Source: Aquimarina sp. TRL1 (GTDB taxonomy: Bacteria; Bacteroidota; Bacteroidia; Flavobacteriales; Flavobacteriaceae). From it: a stretch of DNA of 64,000 bases. How positions within the stretch are numbered: position 1 is the stretch's first letter; the number at the start of each line of letters is the position of its first letter. The notes below the pieces were generated by a model. The model did no database searches. It saw nothing but the letters and a program-made list of their open reading frames with translations, and was not told the origin of the DNA. Shown piece after piece: positions 44,179-52,162 of this stretch. Location of the stretch: assembly GCF_013365535.1 (NCBI RefSeq), contig NZ_CP053590.1, forward strand, positions 2,222,501-2,286,500, given 5' to 3'. The position numbers and the translations under genes are program-made.

Positions 44179-45939
44179 ATGGGCTTTAAAGCTGAATTAA
44201 CCATGGACAATAAGGTATATCCGCTATTGCTCTGTGATTATGAGTTCTCACAGACAGCAGATCATACAGGACGTCCCAATCCCTATATTACTGCGGGGAT
44301 TATCGATATTCGGGTTCCTATGACCCGGGACGATGTATTAGTGGATTGGGTATTGCAACCTTCTCTAATGAAGAAAGGAACCATCACCATCTATAAATAC
44401 GATTTGAGTGCTGTAGAAACGACTATTAATTTCTATAATGCACATGGATTACACTACCACCTAGAATTTGATGCCGAATCGGCACAGGCTGCCTATATCG
44501 ATTTTAGAATCAGTGCGGGAGAATTACATCTTAATGAGCTGATCCATGAGAATAGATGGAACCCGGAGAGACATCAGGCGATAGTAACACCGAGGGAGGA
44601 AGAAACTGTTTTAAACCCCAGAATCGTATCAGGTTGGTGGTCGTATGACAGAGAAGGAAAAGATCGCTATCTACAGGAAAAAGACGGAGAAACCATAGCC
44701 CTGAAATTAGAACAGAGCATGTACTTTCATGTAGAAACCGCTGAGATACCCACAGGTGGAGAACTACAGTTACAGCTGTTTGATTACGATAATACTTTAG
44801 GCTTTGACCATCTAAATGCTGATACAGATAAATTCCCCAATGACCCTGTAAATAAAAATGCCATTGTACAAGCTGTAGAGGGAAAAAGTATCGCTACAGT
44901 TCCAGTAAAACTAGAAAAAAGTTGGGAACCAGTGATAACCGATGACTGGAGCCCGCATATAGAGTTGTACTGGGATATCTCCTATACTAAAAATGATGGT
45001 GTTAGCATATCAGCAACTATGCCCAGAAATCAAAGAGACTACCTCAAGGTAGCATTAAGCGATAGAACCTTATATATTAAAACCCCAGTAGGCGGGTATG
45101 ATCTACCTGAGTTTATCAGTTATGAAGGAGAACCGATGCTATTAATGGAATTAGGCAAAGGGATGCTGGAAAGCAACCTGAAAGATAAAGCACTGGGAAT
45201 AATCGAAGAAAAAGCAGCGGAACAGATCAAGAAAATTGCATTTACTAAACTAAATAAAGGCTATCTTGTCGATAATAATGGAAAGTTGTATACCAATGAA
45301 CGATTAGTCTATAAATACCATGAGTTGTATACCAATAGCGGAGAAGTCTTTGAGAATGTAGAACGAGCAAAAAACTTTGGGTTTAAGCATCAGGGCAAAC
45401 CTCTAACCACTACTAAGGGGATTAGTCAATACGACTATTTTGCTAAAAACGGGAAAAGAGTTACCGTACTACGAATGCTTACGAATGTAGGGAATGCCTT
45501 TAATGTATTTAGTTTTCTAAAAGCAGCAGAGCAAGACATTGACCCTACAGCTCCTCTGCCATTAGATTTTGGACCATTATCGCCAATAGCTGATCTTACA
45601 GGGGTATTGGCACAGGAGATGAAAGCAGACTTAGACGAGATACAGGAGGAAATAGTACAGCAAGAACTTTTGGCTGCCAAATTACAAGGATTAGAAGCTG
45701 TAAAAAAGTGTGTTCGCAGTTATGATCATACCACAGATTATCAATGGGAACTTATAGATATTTCAGATCAAACAGCCAATAAATTATTAAAAGGAGAGTT
45801 TAAAACCTTTAAAGAATTAAGAGCTTTTGATGCTAAAATTGAAAGTTTTGAAAGACCTATAAAAATTTTGTATAGAAATATGGAAAACAAAGAAGATCAA
45901 ATAATTCAAGTAATAGAAACTATTTTTCTTAACTATTAA
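44179..45939 (+). CDS. TssD/Hcp tube protein fused to C-terminal effector region
   Basis: 586 aa. Residues 1-135 match the Bacteroidota T6SS tube protein TssD (Hcp-like): MGFKAELTMDNKVYPLL, a TGRPNPYITAGIIDIRV strand, DVLVDWV, KKGTITIYKYD, FRISAGELHLNELIHENRW. Residues about 140-300 are a β-rich linker (HIELYWDISYTKNDG, DYLKVALSDRTLYIKTPVGG). Residues about 300-500 are mixed helical, with YDYFAKNGKRVTVLRMLTNVGNAF. The last 80 or so form a charged AT-rich tip ending IQVIETIFLNY. I do not recognise a toxin fold. No signal peptide, as expected for a T6SS-delivered protein. A lipoprotein gene starts 12 nt after the stop. GC content drops near residue 505. Confidence 0.8.
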   Translation: MGFKAELTMDNKVYPLLLCDYEFSQTADHTGRPNPYITAGIIDIRVPMTRDDVLVDWVLQPSLMKKGTITIYKYDLSAVETTINFYNAHGLHYHLEFDAESAQAAYIDFRISAGELHLNELIHENRWNPERHQAIVTPREEETVLNPRIVSGWWSYDREGKDRYLQEKDGETIALKLEQSMYFHVETAEIPTGGELQLQLFDYDNTLGFDHLNADTDKFPNDPVNKNAIVQAVEGKSIATVPVKLEKSWEPVITDDWSPHIELYWDISYTKNDGVSISATMPRNQRDYLKVALSDRTLYIKTPVGGYDLPEFISYEGEPMLLMELGKGMLESNLKDKALGIIEEKAAEQIKKIAFTKLNKGYLVDNNGKLYTNERLVYKYHELYTNSGEVFENVERAKNFGFKHQGKPLTTTKGISQYDYFAKNGKRVTVLRMLTNVGNAFNVFSFLKAAEQDIDPTAPLPLDFGPLSPIADLTGVLAQEMKADLDEIQEEIVQQELLAAKLQGLEAVKKCVRSYDHTTDYQWELIDISDQTANKLLKGEFKTFKELRAFDAKIESFERPIKILYRNMENKEDQIIQVIETIFLNY

Positions 45940-45951
45940 ATCAATTTTAGA

Positions 45952-46506
45952 ATGACAAAACTTATAAAAATACTATTCTTATTTTTCTTTTTATATGGCT
46001 GTAAAACTGGGATTAGTGAATTAATAATTAAGCAGAATGATAATCAAGAAAATGTTATAGTAAATTATAGTTCAAATATGAACCAATTCTGGGCTATTAA
46101 TATTCCAATAAAAATAGAAATAGAGAATACTTTCCAAAATCAAATTAAATTAGTTGATCATAAGTACCTTTATAATAATAAAGGGACATTTTCTAAAGTA
46201 TATGAAATAATAGGTCATAAAAATATCAAACCTATTAAAGAACCTGTCATTGGTTCAGGAGCAAACAAAAGTTTTATTATTTATTCTAAACACTTTATTG
46301 ATACAATCAAGTTTAAAAAAGAGTATTTTAGTAAAAGAGGCAATTTAAAACTAGAAAGTGATTACCATATTAATGATATATTAGAGTTTAAGAGAGAATA
46401 TACAGCCTTAGCAACAAGTATTCTAAAAAAGGATACTATTAAATTGACTTTTTTTGATACAAAAACAGATAATTTTTTTGTAAAGAGGATACCAGTAAAA
46501 TGGTAA
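45952..46506 (+). CDS. Small lipoprotein, candidate immunity protein
   Basis: 184 aa with signal MTKLIKILFLFFFLYGC (lipobox LYGC), then a mostly polar β-rich domain with many Asn, Lys and Ile. No family recognised. It lies 12 nt downstream of the TssD-effector fusion on the same strand. Its GC content is very low (about 18% over 46021-46080 by hand count), continuous with the end of the fusion gene and unlike the tssD part. Immunity to a periplasm-acting toxin is inferred from position, lipid anchor and composition. Confidence 0.65.
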   Translation: MTKLIKILFLFFFLYGCKTGISELIIKQNDNQENVIVNYSSNMNQFWAINIPIKIEIENTFQNQIKLVDHKYLYNNKGTFSKVYEIIGHKNIKPIKEPVIGSGANKSFIIYSKHFIDTIKFKKEYFSKRGNLKLESDYHINDILEFKREYTALATSILKKDTIKLTFFDTKTDNFFVKRIPVKW

Positions 46507-46594
46507 GCATAATATATAATAGCACGATTTTAAAAAAAATGTTTTAAGTGATAGCTTGCTTACATTCTTAATAGGCTTTGTTATATCCTCTCTT

Positions 46595-46900
46595 GGTACT
46601 TATTGGTCGGGGAGCATTCCCTGACTTGGGAGGATGTATTAGTGGATTGGGTATTCACCTTCTTTAGTGAAGAAAGGAACCATCACCCTCTATAAATACG
46701 ATTTGAGCGCCGTAGAAACGACGATCCATTTCTATAATGCATATAGATTACACCACTACTTAGGATTTAATGCCGAATCGGCACAGCCTGCCTATATCGA
46801 TTTTAGAATCAGTGTGGGAGAATTATATCTTAATGAGCTGATCCATGAGAATAGCTGGAACCCGGAGAGGCATCAGGCAATAGTGACGCCGATATATTAA
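46595..46900 (+). pseudogene. Decayed tssD fragment
   Basis: From about 46614 to 46893 the DNA closely matches 44314-44597 of the intact fusion gene (for example GATGTATTAGTGGATTGGGT in both). The first 45 or so codons are missing, a 2-nt loss just after WV shifts the frame (GTATTGCAACC against GTATTCACC), and the frame stops after ERHQAIVTP. The readable part (46667-46900) covers KKGTITLYKYDLSA to NSWNPERHQ. It is a left-over of a second tssD module. Confidence 0.85.
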
Positions 46901-46986
46901 AATATACTAGAATACGTTTTTTGCGCTTTTACAGAAACAAAAAACGTATTTTTCTTCGCTTGTAAATCCAAAATACAAATGGTATT
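46901..46986 (+). repeat. MITE-like element, copy E, with internal 13-bp hairpin
   Basis: Left part TATACTAGAATACG corresponds to the TCTACTGGAATA block of other copies; right end AAATCCAAAATACAAATGGTAT (positions to 46985). Inside, AATACGTTTTTTG (46911-46923) and CAAAAAACGTATT (46938-46950) are perfect inverted repeats with T-runs on either side, so it could terminate transcription. It abuts the stop codon of the minus-strand oxidoreductase gene. Confidence 0.7.
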
Positions 46987-48403
46987 ATTTTTTGGTCAAG
47001 GCATTGATCAACCCTTTAAAAACGAATAGATGAAAAGGAGCAACTGCAAACCAGTAGAGACGTCCCCATATTCCTTTAGGACGAAATACGGCACGTTGAT
47101 ACAATTTGTTTTTAGCAATCTTAAATTCGAGCCAGGCTTCTCCGGGCAGTTTCATTTCGGCAAATAGGAGTAGTCGCTTTTGAGATTTGTCAGCAAGAAT
47201 CACGCGCCAGAAATCCAGGGGATCTCCCGGTTCCAGATAAGTGCTATGTGTGCGTCCTCTTCGGAGACCAACCCCTCCGAATAGCTTATCGATGATTCCT
47301 CGTAGTTTCCATAATGAATTATAACGATACCAGCCATTCTTTCCTCCGATAGTCCATATTTTATGTAGGGTATAGGTTTCATCTATTACAGGAGCCACCT
47401 GTAAATCTTTAAAACATCCAAAATGAGGAACCTGAATATGAGTGGCTAGCTGATCCTTAAACACACCACTGCTGATAGCATCTTTCCAGCTGGAAATTAC
47501 GGCATTTTGTGCTATTTTCTGAAATGCCAGTGCTACTGCTTCCTTATAGGAGATAGGGTGTATATCTAATAGTTGATTAATAGTACTGGATCGGGCAATA
47601 ACAGGAACTTTCATACTGTCTACTAAGGCTTGTGCCAGATTAAAAGAAGTCGTGGTGACGAAATATAACCAGTACGAAGACAGCCTTGGTGTAAGGACAG
47701 GAAGGATGAAAATAAAGCGGCGTAATCCCCGAACAGCGGCAAATTGTAATAACATCTCTTTGTAGGTTAGGATTTCCGGACCACAAATATCAAAGGATGT
47801 ATTATACGTTTCTTCTCGGGCAATAGCTTTTTCTAAAAAACTCAATACATCTCGTATAGCAATAGGTTGCGTTTTGGTATGTAGCCATTTGGGAGCTACC
47901 ATTAGCGGGAGCTTTTCTACAATGTCCCTGATGATTTCAAAAGAAGCACTGCCACTGCCTACAATAATGCCAGCCCTAAATGTAGTGAGCGCATACTGAT
48001 CGGATTGCAATGCCTTCTCCACAGCAAAACGAGATTGCAAATGTTTGGAAAGCGAAGATTCATTGACAATACCACTGAGATAAATAAGTTGTAGGCAATC
48101 TGTTGCTTCTAATAGTTTTTTGAAATAGGTAGCACATTGTAATTCGAGCTGTTGGAAATCTGTGGCACTACTTGCCATAGAATGAATCAAATAATAAGCA
48201 ATGTCTATATCTGAAGGAAAGGTAACCGCCGCAGGTCTTAGAAAGTCTATTTTTATAAATTCAATGTGATCTCTAGACTCAATTTCGTCAGGAATTCGTT
48301 GTAAGTCCCGAACGCAACATACCAGTTGATGTCCTTGATCTAATAAACGAAGTACTAACCGCTTTGCGATGTATCCTGTAGTTCCGGTAATAAGAATTTT
48401 CAC
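46985..48403 (-). CDS. SDR-family NAD(P)-binding protein with DUF2867-type tail
   Basis: About 472 aa from GTG 48403 (MKILITGTTGYIAKRLV); the frame extends to an ATG at 48445 that overlaps repeat copy D. The Rossmann motif TGTTGYIA, YYLIHSMAS and YLSGIV match the atypical SDR/YbjT group. The C-terminal about 150 residues (WTIGGKNGWYRYNSLWKLRGIIDKLFGG, LEPGDPLDFWRV, GEAWLEFKI, GIWGRLYWFAVAPFHLFVF) match the DUF2867 domain usually fused to it. Substrate unknown. Bracketed by MITE-like copies E and D. Confidence 0.88.
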   Translation of the reverse strand: MKILITGTTGYIAKRLVLRLLDQGHQLVCCVRDLQRIPDEIESRDHIEFIKIDFLRPAAVTFPSDIDIAYYLIHSMASSATDFQQLELQCATYFKKLLEATDCLQLIYLSGIVNESSLSKHLQSRFAVEKALQSDQYALTTFRAGIIVGSGSASFEIIRDIVEKLPLMVAPKWLHTKTQPIAIRDVLSFLEKAIAREETYNTSFDICGPEILTYKEMLLQFAAVRGLRRFIFILPVLTPRLSSYWLYFVTTTSFNLAQALVDSMKVPVIARSSTINQLLDIHPISYKEAVALAFQKIAQNAVISSWKDAISSGVFKDQLATHIQVPHFGCFKDLQVAPVIDETYTLHKIWTIGGKNGWYRYNSLWKLRGIIDKLFGGVGLRRGRTHSTYLEPGDPLDFWRVILADKSQKRLLLFAEMKLPGEAWLEFKIAKNKLYQRAVFRPKGIWGRLYWFAVAPFHLFVFKGLINALTKK

Positions 48404-48438
48404 ACGTCTAATTTTTAATAGTTTACTGATAGTTACTG

Positions 48439-48515
48439 ATACCATTTACATTTTTACATCTACTGGAATAAAATCGTACTTTTCTTTTTCTGTAAATTCA
48501 AAATACAAATGGTAG
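48439..48515 (+). repeat. MITE-like element, copy D (short form)
   Basis: Left end ATACCATTTACATTTT at 48439, then ACATCTACTGGAATAAAAT, then directly the right-end block TAAATTCAAAATACAAATGG. The central CTCAGTTTCAG core is missing, so this is an internally deleted copy of about 77 bp. Confidence 0.75.
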
Positions 48516-49170
48516 TATAAAATTTCTTACTGTTCGTTTCATTTATTTATACTATCCCCTTTTAGAAGTCATATAAAATCCACCTGAAATACCTCAGTAG
48601 TAATTAATCTAATGGTGTATCCCATATAATCGCTATTATAGAAATACAAGCTATAGGGTGAGATAATGATTTTTAATTCGAGCAAAGTGCTGAGGTATAT
48701 CAGCTAACTGAAAATATAAGATACAAAAAATAGAGAGGATATAAAAATATATCCGTTATGCCAGAATAATGTATTGGGATTTCATAATGAAGTAGCTTTT
48801 TTCTTTAGTGAAGAAAAAAATACCATTTCAATAACTGTTATTCATAAAGAGCATGTCTTTATAGGTAGGGGGGATGAATATAAAACAGCAACAATCTTAT
48901 TCCTCTTTTGGGAATGTAGCTACTACCACTGTAATAAGAGTGGATAGTTGTTTTAATTATTGTATCTTTCAACTGTAAAGTGTGGTGGGGATCAATAATT
49001 TGATTGGCATTATACTAAATGTTAAAGAGAGGTCCTGAATTTTACTTAAAACTAACAATCCACAATTAATTTAAATTAAAATAATATCAGGATTCCTCTC
49101 TAAAACTAAGATTGCCCCCATTTTTCCTTGATAGCTAGACGTTAGCAGATACGATGTATAGATCCATTGT
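48516..49170. other. Non-coding stretch with a long imperfect inverted repeat
   Basis: No gene seen. AGAGAGGTCCTGA (about 49027-49039) and TCAGGATTCCTCTCT (about 49087-49101) are near-perfect inverted repeats spaced by about 47 AT-rich bases. The structure sits beyond the stop of the phosphodiester glycosidase gene and could end its transcript or be another small mobile remnant. Confidence 0.45.
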
Positions 49171-50772
49171 TTATTCGGTTATTAGAATAGCATCTCCTAC
49201 TTCCCTTTCTCCTGAGATGTCTGATGATTTTCCCGTTTTTCTATTTTTAATGACCATCATACTGGAGCCTCCTCCATCCAGGTTAAAGGCCGTTGTACAA
49301 CCTAATTGTTTAAACAATGTCGACATTTCTGTAATGGAAGCACCTGCTGTAATTGTGGGTTGCCTCCCATAGACTACAACTATATAAACGTCGTTATTCT
49401 TAATTCCAATGGCAGTTCTTGGATGTCTTCTGACAACCCACCCATGATAAAACCCTTTTCTATTGTTTTGGGCGTCATCAGAAATAGATGATTTGTCTTT
49501 TTTGTCGACAAAATCATCAGAGACCTTGAAGTTTTGAAATTGGGTTTCGAAACCTTCTTTAAACCTGGCATGAGGGTCAATTTTACCATTATCCAATAAG
49601 ATAGGACCTCCATTTATTAAGTAGATACCATTTTTTAATTTAATTTCTTTTTGATCGGTAAATACTTTTGTTTCTACCCGAATAGTTTGATTTTTAGCGA
49701 TGAGGGAATCTAATTCTTCAATATAACTACCTGTGGCTTGTATAAGGTATCCTTTTTCCGGAATTTCACCTCCTCTATATGTATTTTTGGAAATTACTTT
49801 TCCTTCTTCATTAATAATAAACTCGATACCTTCTCCTTGAATACTCTTTTTTCCAAATTGCTTATTAAAAAGAATTATTTCATTGGGGTTGTTACATACA
49901 AAATCGTGAATCGGAATTCTCGATCTTACCGAGTCTATTTGATTTCCGCAGTTTAATACTTTACCTGCCTCTCTATTTATCCCGTGAATTAAAAAAGAAG
50001 TGTCATTAATAAATAGTCGTAATCGCGTAGTTACATTTTTCGCTATTGAAACTTTTTTGGGCGTATTATTGTCTATAACCAGGGCACTTCTTCCATTAGT
50101 AGCCTCACTTACTAATTCACCGTTTATAACAGAAATACCGGCTGGTTCTCCATCGACTCCAACAGTATTGTTCCAGGCAAAAAAACCACCATTAATAGCA
50201 GCTAAGGCATTATTTTTTTTAGAAATATCAGTTACATATGCTTTCTCCTTGATTACATTTTTCCCTAAAGCAGAAGATATATTCCCTTTAAAACTAGTTA
50301 AATCTATTTTTAAAATACTTAATAGAAAAGGACCAGAGGTTGGTTTATTGTCTTCAGCTGTATGCCTTACGGTCATTTGTATGCCTTCTGATTTGAGCTC
50401 CTGTTCTTTTTTTTGAGCATCCTTGATATTTTCGAATTTTCCAACCCGGACAATGTTTCCGAGAAATTCACCATGTGGTCCTTTTTCAGCTGGTTCTTCT
50501 ATCCATGAAATGGTTCCTTTCTCTTTTAACTTTTTAAGTAAGTCTTTTTCTGTTTTTTCTGAAATAGCTCCCGAAGAAAGAACAAAATAATCTTTTGGAG
50601 AGGGACTCCCCCGCTGAATTTGATAGAAAAATAATCCTTCTGCTAATTTTTTGTAACTGACTTGCTGGTTTAATCCTTTTCTGCCTATGGCTAAATCGGG
50701 AATTTTAGAGTCATTAGATACATTCGAGCAGGCGTATAGTGTGAATAAGATGTAATATGCTAATTTTTTCAT
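49171..50772 (-). CDS. SPOR-domain phosphodiester glycosidase (NAGPA family) lipoprotein
   Basis: 533 aa. Lipoprotein signal (MKKLAYYILFTLYAC), a SPOR-like domain at about 85-145 (IVRVGKFENIKDAQKKEQELKSEG), then an NAGPA/DUF2233 domain: AINGGFFAWN, YLINGGPILLDNG, HPRTAIGIKNNDVYIVVV, and LGCTTAFNLDGGGSSMMV near the end. NAGPA proteins remove sugar residues from phosphodiesters. The SPOR part suggests contact with denuded peptidoglycan. Downstream of susC/susD, so it probably processes the substrate of that receptor pair. Confidence 0.88.
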   Translation of the reverse strand: MKKLAYYILFTLYACSNVSNDSKIPDLAIGRKGLNQQVSYKKLAEGLFFYQIQRGSPSPKDYFVLSSGAISEKTEKDLLKKLKEKGTISWIEEPAEKGPHGEFLGNIVRVGKFENIKDAQKKEQELKSEGIQMTVRHTAEDNKPTSGPFLLSILKIDLTSFKGNISSALGKNVIKEKAYVTDISKKNNALAAINGGFFAWNNTVGVDGEPAGISVINGELVSEATNGRSALVIDNNTPKKVSIAKNVTTRLRLFINDTSFLIHGINREAGKVLNCGNQIDSVRSRIPIHDFVCNNPNEIILFNKQFGKKSIQGEGIEFIINEEGKVISKNTYRGGEIPEKGYLIQATGSYIEELDSLIAKNQTIRVETKVFTDQKEIKLKNGIYLINGGPILLDNGKIDPHARFKEGFETQFQNFKVSDDFVDKKDKSSISDDAQNNRKGFYHGWVVRRHPRTAIGIKNNDVYIVVVYGRQPTITAGASITEMSTLFKQLGCTTAFNLDGGGSSMMVIKNRKTGKSSDISGEREVGDAILITE

Positions 50773-50807
50773 TGATTCATAAATACTATGTGTTATGATT
50801 ATTAAGA

Positions 50808-50851
50808 GAAAGTTTAGAGAACGAATATCCTGGTTTGTTCTCTAAACTTTC
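50808..50851 (-). promoter_or_regulatory. Perfect 15-bp hairpin between susD-like and glycosidase genes
   Basis: GAAAGTTTAGAGAAC (50808-50822) and GTTCTCTAAACTTTC (50837-50851) pair fully around a 14-nt loop. On the minus strand it is followed by TCTTAATAAT, only weakly T-rich. It may reduce expression of the glycosidase relative to SusC/SusD, or stabilise the upstream mRNA. Confidence 0.6.
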
Positions 50852-50866
50852 AAAAGCTACTTCAAA

Positions 50867-52150
50867 TTAATAACCTGGATTTTGCTTAATTCCGGTTAGA
50901 TCTATTTCTCGTTGGGGAATAGGGAGCAATAACTGATTTTGTTCGGTTACATTCTCCAGTCGCTCTAATGCTTTATTGGTCCGGACTAAATCATACCAAT
51001 AAAAACCTTCTGCATAAAACTCCTTTTGTCTTTCGTCAAGGATTGCATCGATAAATCCTTCCTGACCGGTAATGGTCGTATGAGATGCTAATCCTCTGAT
51101 ATTTCTTAGTTGGTTCAATCGAGCCATTCCAGATGGGAACCCTTGTGCTTCTGCACTAATTAAGTACATTTCTGCCATTCTGCTCACGACCACCGGCATA
51201 TTTCTGCTTTCGGAATACTTATTTACAATATTCTGGCTGTTGAATGTCGTAATAGATGCATTTTTTCTTAAGTCTTGATCCGAAAACAACTGGTTGAATA
51301 TAATATCGGTAGGAGCAAACTGTTGAGATCCTGATATGGGATGATCATTAGGATTAAATACTACGTATTGTCTTACGAGTTCAACAGGCGTATTACCTAA
51401 AGAAAAGATAACTTCTTTGTTTCCATTTATACTAAAAATGGAGGCAAAATCTGTAGCCAATGAAAATTGACCAGAAGAAGAGGATATAACATTTTCTGCC
51501 ATGATCAATGCTTCTGAGTGATTCCCTGTTGCTATATATACTCTTGCGAGCAAAGCTTGAATGGCTTCTTTAGAAACAAAATTTTGATTGCTAAAATCAT
51601 CGGCTAAAGGGAGCGCATTGGTCAGATCAGAAATGATAAAATCCCAGGTGCTATCAATTGTACCTCTCTGAACAATTTCAGTGGTGTTTTTAGATATTAA
51701 TGGCACTCCACCAAATCGTGTGACCAGATAGTAATACGACAGTGCCCTGAAATACAAAGCAGTTGCTTCTTCTGTTTTGAAATCACCTTCTAAGTTATCG
51801 ATGACTTCCAGTGCTAAATTAGCACTGAAGATGGCTTCATAAAGTTCTATCCACCAGCTTTCTGTTTGTGTTGGGTTTAGTCTGTTTCGTATATAATTTA
51901 CATCATCTCCTGCAAATAGAGGAGTTGCTTCAAAGTGATGTGCTAACAAATCAAAATCAATAAACCTGTTACCAATGCCAATAGTAGATTTATTATATAC
52001 TCCATTTATCAGTTGTGGCAGATCTGAAGCAGTTAATTGAGATGGGTCGATACTCTCTTCAGGAAATAAGTTTAATTCATTAGAACACGATGCTGTTAAT
52101 AGCATGATGAATAAGATATAAAACAGACTGTATTTTTTATATAATTTCAT
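50867..52150 (-). CDS. SusD/RagB-family outer-membrane lipoprotein
   Basis: About 427 aa from ATG 52150; lipobox TASC. The N-terminal SusD region (NLFPEESIDPSQLTASDLPQLINGVYNKS) has TPR-like helices (ALYFRALSYYYLVTRFGGVPLI, the family hallmark; AIQALLARVYIATGNHSEAL). The C-terminal RagB part has MPVVVSRMAEMYLISAEAQ and ILDERQKEFYAEGFYWYDLVR, ending GIKQNPGY. It captures substrate at the surface for the SusC-type receptor encoded 12 nt upstream. Confidence 0.96.
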   Translation of the reverse strand: MKLYKKYSLFYILFIMLLTASCSNELNLFPEESIDPSQLTASDLPQLINGVYNKSTIGIGNRFIDFDLLAHHFEATPLFAGDDVNYIRNRLNPTQTESWWIELYEAIFSANLALEVIDNLEGDFKTEEATALYFRALSYYYLVTRFGGVPLISKNTTEIVQRGTIDSTWDFIISDLTNALPLADDFSNQNFVSKEAIQALLARVYIATGNHSEALIMAENVISSSSGQFSLATDFASIFSINGNKEVIFSLGNTPVELVRQYVVFNPNDHPISGSQQFAPTDIIFNQLFSDQDLRKNASITTFNSQNIVNKYSESRNMPVVVSRMAEMYLISAEAQGFPSGMARLNQLRNIRGLASHTTITGQEGFIDAILDERQKEFYAEGFYWYDLVRTNKALERLENVTEQNQLLLPIPQREIDLTGIKQNPGY

Positions 52151-52162
52151 GATTCCCAAAAT

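Noticed and set aside
44179..45939. Rhs or VgrG-type toxin
   Set aside because: No YD repeats, no VgrG spike or PAAR motif; the N terminus is TssD-like.
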